Source: Sideroxydans sp. (lineage in GTDB: Bacteria; Pseudomonadota; Gammaproteobacteria; Burkholderiales; Gallionellaceae). Taken from it: a stretch of 5,645 nucleotides of DNA. The notes under the pieces are model-generated. The model had not been told where the DNA came from, made no database searches, and saw only the letters and a list, made by a program, of their open reading frames with translations. The translations under genes and the position numbers were made by a program. Location: contig JAGVFD010000130.1 in assembly GCA_020057805.1 (NCBI GenBank), positions 1-5,645 on the forward strand, given 5' to 3'. Shown here in pieces: positions 1-5,249 of the stretch (positions are counted from its first letter, which is position 1; each line of letters opens with the position of its first letter).

Positions 1-52
1 AATGCAAATTGCCAACACCATGTTTGATGCCTTGTTGACCATCGGAAGGTAG
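1..52 (+). CDS. flgK: FlgK C-terminus, hook-filament junction protein (partial)
   Basis: Only the last 16 codons (2-49) and the TAG stop (50-52) are in the window; position 1 is the last base of the preceding codon. The encoded tail, MQIANTMFDALLTIGR, matches the usual FlgK ending, a hydrophobic helix with an ANTMFDALL-type motif that belongs to the D0 coiled-coil part of the protein. FlgK is the first hook-associated protein, exported through the flagellar type III system and placed between hook and filament. The assignment is strengthened by flgL starting 7 nt downstream, the standard flgK-flgL order. The flgL ribosome binding site lies inside these last codons. Identity rests on a short tail plus context. 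Confidence 0.85.
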   Translation, partial: MQIANTMFDALLTIGR

Positions 53-59
53 GTGTGTG

Positions 60-1535
60 ATGCGTATCAGCTCCAATACGATTTTTGATAGCAACGTCAG
101 CGCCATGACGCAACAGCAGGCCCGCTTAATTCAAACGCAACAACAAGTGGCCACTGGGCGGCGTATTTTGTCGCCCGCTGACGATCCCGTTGCCGCCACG
201 CGCGCTTTGGAGATTAGCCATTCCGATTCGATTAACACGCAATACGGTGCGAATGGGCTGGTGGCTAGGCACAACACGTCACTCGCAGAGACGGCATTAC
301 AAAGTGTCACCACGCTGTTGCAAGACGTGAAGGTGGCTGCGATTTCTGCGGGCAATGGCGTGCTCAACAATGCCGATAGGCAAACCATTGCTACGGGGCT
401 GAATGGGCGTTTGCAAGAATTGATGGGACTGGCGAACACCACGGATGGCACGGGTAATTATTTGTTTTCGGGCTTTCAATCGGGCACCCAGCCGTTCGTT
501 AATGTGGCAGGCGTCACCGTGTATTCGGGTGATGATGGACAACGCGCCATGCAAGTTGCCGCCTCGCGCCTGATAGCCTCTACCGATAGCGGTGCGGATG
601 TTTTCATGCGTATCAAAAATGGTAATGGCACGTTTGCAACGCAATCAGCTAGCGCCAATGTAGGCACAGGTGTTATCGGAATGGGCGGGGTGACCGACCC
701 CGCATTGCTCACAGGGGATAGCTACACCGTTGCTTTTGCCACGCTGCTTACTCAAGCGGGCACACCTAACGCGGGAACGGCTTCGATTAGCACAGCGGCG
801 GGAAGTAATCCGGCCACGCACTACAGCCTAACCTTCACTTCTGCGACCACCTTTGATGTTACCGATACCAGCGCTATCCCCGTCGCCACTGTGTTGGCGG
901 CGCAGCCTTATACCAGTGGCGCGCCCATTACTTTTAATGGCATCAGCTTTAATGTTCAGGGCACACCTAGCGCGGGTGATGTATTCAATATCGCGCCCCC
1001 CATCAACAACAGCTATAGCGTAACCAACAACCGAACCGGCTTGCCCGTTGCCGGCATGATGGCGCAACCGTATGTGAGCGGGCAGCAGATTAGTTTTGAT
1101 GGGATGCAATTTGATATGCAAGGCGGCCCCGTAGCTGGCGATCAATTTAGCGTGAGCCCAAGCGTCAATGTCAGCATCTTTAAGACACTCTCCGACCTGA
1201 TTGGCATATTGAACACCCCCGTAGCCGTAGGCAACGTCGCCCAATCCACCGCGCTCACCAAAGGCATCGACAACGCCCTCAACGGCATGGATCGCAGCTT
1301 GAACAACGTGTTGACCACACGCTCATCATTAGGGCTGCGCTTACAGGAGCTAGACGCTTTGCAAGCATCGGGCGAAAGCATGGGCGTGCAATTGAAACAA
1401 TCCTTATCACAGTTGCAGGACGTGGATTACAACAAAGCATTAAGCGACCTGACCCAACAACAAATGACCTTGCAAGCCGCACAAAAATCATTCGTCAAAG
1501 TGACGGGGTTGTCTTTATTTGATTACCTCGGATAG
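60..1535 (+). CDS. flgL: FlgL, hook-filament junction protein (HAP3)
   Basis: FlgL sits on top of FlgK at the hook-filament junction, outside the cell, after export by the flagellar type III system. The 491-residue product starts MRISSNTIFDSNVSAM and carries the flagellin-like N-terminal D0/D1 helices, with the conserved ILSPADDPVAATRALE segment at about residues 36-51. C-terminal D1/D0 helices run from about residue 371 to the end (SLSQLQDVDYNKALSDL, then SLFDYLG). E. coli FlgL has 317 residues; the extra length is a central region (about 150-370) rich in Gly, Ala, Ser and Thr that holds two diverged copies of one module. ATG at 60 is preferred over GTG at 57 because FlgL proteins begin MRIS and because purine-rich GGAAGG (44-49) and AGG (51-53) lie upstream. 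It follows flgK by 7 nt, so the two are co-transcribed from a promoter outside the window. No clear terminator follows. Confidence 0.97.
   Translation: MRISSNTIFDSNVSAMTQQQARLIQTQQQVATGRRILSPADDPVAATRALEISHSDSINTQYGANGLVARHNTSLAETALQSVTTLLQDVKVAAISAGNGVLNNADRQTIATGLNGRLQELMGLANTTDGTGNYLFSGFQSGTQPFVNVAGVTVYSGDDGQRAMQVAASRLIASTDSGADVFMRIKNGNGTFATQSASANVGTGVIGMGGVTDPALLTGDSYTVAFATLLTQAGTPNAGTASISTAAGSNPATHYSLTFTSATTFDVTDTSAIPVATVLAAQPYTSGAPITFNGISFNVQGTPSAGDVFNIAPPINNSYSVTNNRTGLPVAGMMAQPYVSGQQISFDGMQFDMQGGPVAGDQFSVSPSVNVSIFKTLSDLIGILNTPVAVGNVAQSTALTKGIDNALNGMDRSLNNVLTTRSSLGLRLQELDALQASGESMGVQLKQSLSQLQDVDYNKALSDLTQQQMTLQAAQKSFVKVTGLSLFDYLG
849..1160 (+). repeat. Diverged tandem module inside FlgL
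   Basis: Two copies of a segment of about 49 residues lie side by side in the variable central domain of FlgL: 849-995 (residues 264-312) and 1011-1160 (residues 318-367). Shared landmarks, in order, are a (F/Y)xVT start, then AQPY-SG, an I-F-G-F core (ITFNGISFNVQG against ISFDGMQFDMQG), then P-AGD-F and a closing xxP. The DNA copies differ at many positions, so the duplication is old. FlgK/FlgL proteins of related bacteria often carry such modules in their surface-exposed domains (general knowledge); the two-copy arrangement is read directly here. Confidence 0.75.
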
Positions 1536-1671
1536 AACGACAACGCCTGCTTGAGTGGCAGGTGAGGTGAGTGCGGAAATTTTGCACAGCATAAACATCG
1601 AACAGCCCAAGCCCGTTTTTGCACAAGCTCGGCTATTCATTAAACTAATCCCAATTGCCCCCGCGCGGCCC

Positions 1672-1713
1672 GATTATTTTGTTGGATTGCTCTGCAATCG
1701 CAGGCAAATAATC
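1672..1713. repeat. Nested inverted repeat in the flgL to HTH-gene gap
   Basis: An outer imperfect stem pairs GATTATTTTG (1672-1681) with CAAATAATC (1705-1713), leaving one extra T on the left arm. Inside it a perfect 6-bp hairpin, GATTGC (1685-1690) and GCAATC (1694-1699), closes on a TCT loop. No T-run follows on either strand, so it is not a classic intrinsic terminator. It could be a structured 3' end for the flgL transcript, a small repeat remnant or a protein binding site. The sequence shows the structure but not the role. The remainder of 1536-1754 shows no gene I can support. Confidence 0.5.
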
Positions 1714-1754
1714 CGCCACATCCCTTATCCAAATTAGCAAGTGGCGGTCGATGT

Positions 1755-1775
1755 TGGTAGCACCAAGTGCTACCA
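1755..1775. promoter_or_regulatory. Perfect palindrome before the HTH gene, probable operator
   Basis: Arms TGGTAGCAC (1755-1763) and GTGCTACCA (1767-1775) are exact reverse complements with a CAA spacer. The site ends 6 nt before the ATG at 1782. XRE-type antitoxins usually bind palindromes of this size close to their own start and repress their own transcription, so autoregulation is the natural reading; it is inferred, not shown. I see no convincing -35/-10 pair upstream. In RNA the same sequence would form a hairpin over the region where a ribosome would bind, so translational control is an alternative. Confidence 0.6.
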
Positions 1776-1781
1776 TTTGCT

Positions 1782-2114
1782 ATGACAACTAAAACCACTA
1801 CCGTAAAACCAAAGAACGATGCATTCGCAGCCATTCATAGCGCAGCGCAGGGATTACACCGTGCTGGCGCAATCACCAAAACAACGCTGCGTGAATACGA
1901 TGCACTCTGCTTGGATTCCATTCCCGAAGTAAATGCCAAAGACATCAAGCGTATTCGTGAGCACGCTCACGTTAGCCAGCGGGTATTTGCGCGCTATTTG
2001 AACACCAGTGAATCTACCGTTCAAAAGTGGGAAGCTGGCCAGAAGCGTCCAAGCGGGATGGCGCTTCGTTTGTTGAGTGTGGTTGAAAAGCACGGTCTTG
2101 AAGTGCTTGTATAA
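1782..2114 (+). CDS. XRE-family HTH regulator, HigA-like antitoxin without visible toxin
   Basis: This 110-residue protein has an N-terminal stretch (about 12-50) with LHRAGAITKTTLREYDALCL, followed by a Cro/C1-type helix-turn-helix at about residues 53-95. Within the HTH, VSQRVFARYLNTSES is the turn region and STVQKWEAGQKRPSG the recognition helix and wing. This arrangement is typical of antitoxins of the HigA/YiaG type paired with RelE/HigB-like toxins, which inhibit translation by cutting mRNA. In such pairs the toxin gene normally lies directly upstream, yet 1536-1781 holds no toxin-like reading frame, and none lies immediately downstream. It may be an orphan antitoxin, an anti-addiction remnant or a domesticated regulator. 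ATG at 1782 (MTTKTTTV) is preferred to GTG at 1767, which lies inside the palindrome at 1755-1775. No clear Shine-Dalgarno sequence precedes either start. Family confidence is high; loss of the partner is inferred. Confidence 0.85.
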   Translation: MTTKTTTVKPKNDAFAAIHSAAQGLHRAGAITKTTLREYDALCLDSIPEVNAKDIKRIREHAHVSQRVFARYLNTSESTVQKWEAGQKRPSGMALRLLSVVEKHGLEVLV

Positions 2115-2256
2115 GCGTTACTGATTTACAGCAAAGACGATAGTCGCCTCCTGATCTGGTTGCAGTCGTTGTTGTATAGTGGAAACAATCGGCGCAAGTC
2201 GGCCAGTAACGGTCAGTCAGTTATTTTCCCGATGGCAAACACCGTGAAGGATACAA

Positions 2257-2769
2257 ATGATGAATTCACGTCATAGCAAGATAAACGTGCTCTTTATGTC
2301 AGTCTTGATTTTATTTAGCTCTGTTGTGAGCGCAATAGAGTCTGGTGGTTTCAAGCCAACTGCTGTTAAAAGCACTCCGCCCGAATATAGGTGGATATCT
2401 CATATGTCCAGCGGTCCAGCAGATACATCAATTTTGGATGACTCAGCAGATGGTATTAGGGGTAGGTTTTACCGCTTGGCTTTCATTTCGAATGACGATG
2501 CTTTTTCTAGGCCAATCATGAGAATCGATGAGATTGTCTATGCAGATGCAGGGTGCTGTTGGACAGTAAATAAATCGTGGGATGTCGATTTTAATAAATT
2601 GGAAAAAAGCGGAGTCAAAATGCCTCCACCTGAAAGAAGTGGGATTGATTCTGTTATTTGGCTGGATATTCGCGAGGCAAAAATTATATATGGTGAAAGC
2701 GAGTGCACTATATCCGGTATTGGAGAGGCAAGTATTTTTACTAAATGTGAGTTAAAAGGTAAAAAATAA
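2257..2769 (+). CDS. Hypothetical exported protein, AT-rich
   Basis: I do not recognise this 170-residue protein. It starts with a good Sec signal peptide: basic start (MMNSRHSK), hydrophobic core INVLFMSVLILFSSVV and a probable signal peptidase I site after VSA (residue 26). There is no lipobox cysteine. The mature part of about 144 residues has four cysteines (100, 101, 150, 164), including an adjacent CC followed by W, which suits disulfide bonding in the periplasm or outside. There are no further membrane segments; the end is lysine-rich (ELKGKK). AAGGA ends 5 nt before ATG 2257 and 8 nt before ATG 2260, so either start is possible. GC is about 41% by hand count over 2281-2760, clearly below the flagellar neighbours, and ATA, AGG and AGA codons occur, suggesting recent acquisition. 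It stands alone, with no obvious link to the HTH or HDOD genes. Confidence 0.75.
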   Translation: MMNSRHSKINVLFMSVLILFSSVVSAIESGGFKPTAVKSTPPEYRWISHMSSGPADTSILDDSADGIRGRFYRLAFISNDDAFSRPIMRIDEIVYADAGCCWTVNKSWDVDFNKLEKSGVKMPPPERSGIDSVIWLDIREAKIIYGESECTISGIGEASIFTKCELKGKK

Positions 2770-3041
2770 ATCACTTCCCCGCGCTCAGGCGGAATTGAGT
2801 AAAGAAGCACGCTGAGTAAAAATTTGACGCTTAACGTCCATTATCGGGGAGCAGCTATGACGGCTTCGGGTTAGCAAGAGCCGGTCGAGCATCATCAAAC
2901 TCGTAGTTTTGAACGACCGCTGTCGGGAGTGAAGCGGACAACTCTCCAGAACATTCAATCTGCCTTTTCAGCAATTCCCCAGCGTCTCTTATGGCCGAGC
3001 AACAGCCCCCAACGATTGCGCAGCCATTTTCTAAAACTCAT
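2770..3041. other. Gene-free stretch with short inverted repeats
   Basis: No reading frame here looks like a gene. The middle (about 2826-2940) is rich in short inverted repeats. GACG (2826-2829) pairs with CGTC (2835-2838). CGGTCG (2882-2887) pairs with CGACCG (2914-2919), enclosing AAAC and GTTT arms around a TCGTA loop. CCGCT and AGCGG arms lie in 2917-2937. The pattern GAACGACCGCT, GTCGGG, GAAGCGGACA resembles a dispersed intergenic repeat I have seen in many proteobacterial genomes; that resemblance is from memory. 2941-3041 shows nothing clear. Confidence 0.4.
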
Positions 3042-3068
3042 TAAAGAAATCCCACTTTGTGCCGAAAT
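3042..3068 (+). promoter_or_regulatory. Sigma-28 (FliA)-type flagellar promoter
   Basis: TAAAGAAA (3042-3049), an 11-nt spacer and GCCGAAAT (3061-3068) match the FliA consensus TAAAGTTT, N11, GCCGATAA. The TAAAG and GCCG cores are intact and the spacing is exact. The predicted transcript start is near 3075, giving a leader of about 35 nt before the HDOD gene. FliA promoters drive late flagellar genes, chemotaxis genes and some signalling genes, so this ties the HDOD gene to the flagellar regulon. It is a motif match only. Confidence 0.72.
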
Positions 3069-3110
3069 TATTCTCATAGGTAAGTTGTTTATCAATCTAG
3101 GGGAATGAAC

Positions 3111-3980
3111 ATGAGCGCACATATGCACGTCATTATCAACGCGGCTATTAGAGGCTTGCACAGTTTGCCGGCGATGCCTGTTATCGCGCAGAAGATTCTT
3201 ACTCTGCCGTTAGATACCAACCTGGGTGAGTTGCAGTTGTTAAAACTTATCGAAGCCGATCCGCTGATTTCTGCGCGCGTCATTGGCTTGTCCAACAGCG
3301 CTTTGTTTGGGGCGTCCAAGCAGGTTAGTTCGATTCAAGATGCGGCCATGTTGTTGGGTCTCACCCGTGTTAAATCAGTGGCGGTGGGGATTGCGATGAT
3401 GTCCACGTTGAAGCGTCAGCCGTCAGGGTTGCTGAACATGCAGCATCTTTGGCTACACAGCTTGGGCGTTGCCTTGGGGATGCGTGTTTTGGCACGCGCC
3501 ATGCCTAGCCGCACGCGACCATTGGACGATGAAATTTTTCTGTGTGGTTTGCTACACGACATTGGCTTTATGGTGCTGGACTATCTCGACACTGAATTGA
3601 GCGACACGCTGCAAAGAAAATTAGCCGCCGAACCTGAACGCGATGTGTCCGAAATTGAAGCTGAAGTTGTCGAAGTGACACACGCTGAAATGGGCGCGCA
3701 ATTGGCGCGGCATTGGGATTTACCGGAACGGATTATTTCGGTGTTGCGCTATCACCACACACCCGATGTAGAAGAAGCGGCACTGGGGCAGCCCTTGGTA
3801 TCGCTGTTAAATTTGGTCGAGAAGTTGCTTCCTTCATTTGGCATTCATGAAACTGTGAACAGCCAAGTTAGCACAGAAGAATGGACTGCACTCGGCATTG
3901 ATCCTGAACGCGCAGAAGAACTCACAATCACCGTGCGCGAACAATCCGAACAGGCTAAACAGCTTGCCAATTCTTTTTAG
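3111..3980 (+). CDS. HDOD-domain signalling protein
   Basis: The 289-residue product is almost entirely one HDOD domain (about residues 18-220), a relative of the HD phosphohydrolase fold found in bacterial signalling proteins. Landmarks are LPAMPVIAQKIL at 19-30, the EADPLISARVIGLSNSALFG helix pair (about 49-68), and AAMLLGLTRVKSVAVG (78-93). GLLHDIG keeps the HD pair at H149-D150, with further histidines at 116, 191 and 215-216. It lacks the HHE/GYP signature of HD-GYP cyclic-di-GMP phosphodiesterases, so no enzymatic activity should be assumed. A more variable C-terminal tail (about 225-289) follows; there is no receiver domain, signal peptide or membrane segment, so it is cytoplasmic. AGGGGA at 3099-3104 lies 6 nt before ATG 3111 and abuts ATG 3105, so 3111 is the better start. 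A FliA-type promoter precedes it. HDOD proteins affect motility in some bacteria (for example GsmR in Xanthomonas); the role here is inferred. Confidence 0.9.
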   Translation: MSAHMHVIINAAIRGLHSLPAMPVIAQKILTLPLDTNLGELQLLKLIEADPLISARVIGLSNSALFGASKQVSSIQDAAMLLGLTRVKSVAVGIAMMSTLKRQPSGLLNMQHLWLHSLGVALGMRVLARAMPSRTRPLDDEIFLCGLLHDIGFMVLDYLDTELSDTLQRKLAAEPERDVSEIEAEVVEVTHAEMGAQLARHWDLPERIISVLRYHHTPDVEEAALGQPLVSLLNLVEKLLPSFGIHETVNSQVSTEEWTALGIDPERAEELTITVREQSEQAKQLANSF

Positions 3981-4023
3981 GTTAATCCGGTTTCTCGTAG
4001 ATAACTAATTTCGAGATGCCCAT

Positions 4024-4176
4024 TAGACCGTCATACCGGCCTTTCGACAGGCTCAAGATAAACTGCCCTGCGGGCAGGCCGGTATCCAGTGCATTTATTA
4101 AAAATGCTTTTTTGTCAGTGCGTCGCACTGTCTATTTTATTGGCTGGATACCGGCTTTCGCCGATATGACGGTCTA
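4024..4176. repeat. REP-like inverted pair between convergent genes
   Basis: Outer arms TAGACCGTCATACCGGC (4024-4040) and GCCGATATGACGGTCTA (4160-4176) match at 16 of 17 positions. Inner arms GCCGGTATCCAG (4078-4089) and CTGGATACCGGC (4144-4155) are perfect. The element is therefore two oppositely oriented units: a long one (4024-4089) whose loop holds a perfect CTGCCC/GGGCAG hairpin, and a short one (4144-4176) with a TTTC loop. Between them are hairpins GCATTT/AAATGC and CAGTGC/GCACTG (4116-4130). The layout resembles paired REP sequences. It sits between the HDOD gene and fliR, which converge, and ends 4 nt before the fliR stop. I see no target-site duplication. Confidence 0.85.
4091..4113 (+). 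terminator. Possible intrinsic terminator for the HDOD gene
   Basis: A 6-bp stem, GCATTT (4091-4096) with AAATGC (4102-4107), is followed directly by six T (4108-4113). It points along the plus strand, 110 nt after the HDOD stop, inside the REP-like pair. The stem has only two G-C pairs, so termination may be weak unless the larger surrounding hairpins help. No T-run follows on the minus strand, so it would not serve fliR. Confidence 0.4.
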
Positions 4177-4180
4177 CACA

Positions 4181-4960
4181 TCAGTGCGTCATGCGCACCA
4201 CATTGAGCATGCTGTCCAATCCTGCGTGCATGAGTTTGTCCATGAGTGGGGCGAAGTAGGGCATGGATAAGGCGAGTACAAATAAGCCAATGGCGAGGGT
4301 GATGGGGAAGCCTACCGCGAATAAATTGAGTTGGGGTGCGGCGCGCGTGAGGATGCCGAGCGCCAGATTGGTGATGAGCAATGCTGCCAGCAAAGGTAAG
4401 CAAAGTTGCAGGGCAAACGCGAAGATGCTGCCGCCCCAACTCACCAGCGCGTAGATACCTTTATCCGACATCATGTTGCCAATGGGCAGGGTCTGAAAAC
4501 TTTCTGCCAGCCCAGCGAGCATGTACAAATGACCGTTCAGAGAGAGAAAAACCAGCGCTGCAAAGACCCCCATAAACTGCGCGATGATGGGGGTGAAAGA
4601 GGCATTTAAGGGATCGTAAAAGCTGGCGAAACCCAGCCCCATTTGTAAGCCGGCTAATTCGCCGGACATTTCTACTGCGGTAAAAATGAGGCGCAGGGTG
4701 AACCCCATGGCGATACCGATGATGATTTGTTGTATCAGGATTAACAGCCCCGCTGCCGAGCCGACGGCGACTTGAGGCAAGTCGTTGAGTGTGGGGGCGA
4801 TGATTAAAGTGAGCATCACCGCGAGGCCAATTTTGACGCGTGCTGGAACTTGTTTGTTGCCCAGAATGGGCGAACTGGCGATAAGCGCGAGGATGCGTGC
4901 CAAGGGATAAACCAAAGCGACCAGCCATGCATCTAGCTGTGCACTGGTGAAGCTAATCAT
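4181..4960 (-). CDS. fliR: FliR, flagellar type III export gate protein
   Basis: FliR is an integral inner-membrane protein that joins FliP and FliQ in the export gate core at the base of the flagellum. The 259-residue product has the usual family length, begins MISFTSAQLDAW and contains several hydrophobic segments (about 13-34, 44-56, 68-97, 127-149, 175-207 and 212-236). Family landmarks are VPARVKIGLA (38-47), the long conserved stretch GFTLRLIFTAVEMSGELAGL (86-105) with MGLGFASFYDP after it, and AVGFPITLAIGL (215-226). ATG at 4960 is chosen because FliR proteins commonly start MI(S/T)xTSAQL. An upstream in-frame TTG at 4972 would add four residues and overlap fliQ. With ATG the gap after fliQ is 4 nt, consistent with co-translation. 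It is the last gene of the run; its stop lies 4 nt from the REP-like pair. Confidence 0.96.
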   Translation of the reverse strand: MISFTSAQLDAWLVALVYPLARILALIASSPILGNKQVPARVKIGLAVMLTLIIAPTLNDLPQVAVGSAAGLLILIQQIIIGIAMGFTLRLIFTAVEMSGELAGLQMGLGFASFYDPLNASFTPIIAQFMGVFAALVFLSLNGHLYMLAGLAESFQTLPIGNMMSDKGIYALVSWGGSIFAFALQLCLPLLAALLITNLALGILTRAAPQLNLFAVGFPITLAIGLFVLALSMPYFAPLMDKLMHAGLDSMLNVVRMTH

Positions 4961-4964
4961 GGCG

Positions 4965-5234
4965 TTATCCAATCATCCAGGGAATGTTGCCGAACAAGCG
5001 TTGCACGTAATCCACCATCGTCCCAATCATCCACGAGCCGCTCAACATGAGTACGAGGAACATCACCAATAGTTTGGGAATGAAGGACAGCGTCATCTCG
5101 TTAATCTGCGTGGCCGCTTGAAAAATACTCACCACCAACCCCACCACCAGTGCGCTTAACAGCAGCGGCGCGGCAATCATCAGCGTCATTTCCATCGCCT
5201 GTTGTGCCAATGTCATTACGGTTTCGGGAGTCAT
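4965..5234 (-). CDS. fliQ: FliQ, flagellar type III export gate protein
   Basis: FliQ is the small membrane subunit of the FliP-FliQ-FliR export gate. The 89-residue product has the standard family length and two hydrophobic hairpin segments, about residues 17-38 and 54-76. They are separated by the highly conserved loop QAATQINEMTLSFIPKL (39-55), in which the TQINE-TL-F-PK pattern is diagnostic. The start at 5234 gives MTPETVMTLAQQAM, the usual N-terminus. It begins 15 nt after the fliP stop and ends 4 nt before the fliR ATG, so all three genes are one transcript. No strong Shine-Dalgarno sequence precedes it; translation is probably coupled to fliP. Confidence 0.97.
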   Translation of the reverse strand: MTPETVMTLAQQAMEMTLMIAAPLLLSALVVGLVVSIFQAATQINEMTLSFIPKLLVMFLVLMLSGSWMIGTMVDYVQRLFGNIPWMIG

Positions 5235-5249
5235 AATGGGGTGTGAAAA

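Noticed and set aside
131..1491. Several minus-strand frames inside flgL
   Set aside because: They are shadows of a clearly coding flgL and have no domain-like sequence.
1546..1563. CCTGC/GCAGG hairpin after flgL as a terminator
   Set aside because: The stem is only 5 bp with a 7-nt loop and no T-run follows.
1555..1737. 60-codon plus-strand frame after flgL
   Set aside because: No ribosome binding site and no recognisable motif; it runs through the nested palindrome and does not resemble the toxin expected before an antitoxin.
1712..1792. Possible C-terminal relic of a toxin overlapping the HTH gene start (ending ATICYDN)
   Set aside because: Only about 26 codons are open; the similarity to toxin tails is too short to support, and the palindrome explains the sequence better.
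2955..3161. 68-codon minus-strand frame covering the sigma-28 promoter and the HDOD start
   Set aside because: It is antisense to the HDOD start and promoter, has an atypical Trp/Arg-rich tail and no ribosome binding site.
4016..4270. 84-codon plus-strand frame through the REP-like pair
   Set aside because: It lies almost wholly in the inverted-repeat element and then runs antisense to fliR.
4461..4928. 155-codon minus-strand frame within fliR
   Set aside because: It is an alternative frame of fliR, Arg/His/Ser-rich without hydrophobic structure, and fliR itself matches its family over the full length.
4961..4972. TTG start for fliR giving four extra residues
   Set aside because: The ATG at 4960 gives the family-typical N-terminus and a 4-nt gap to fliQ instead of an 8-nt overlap.
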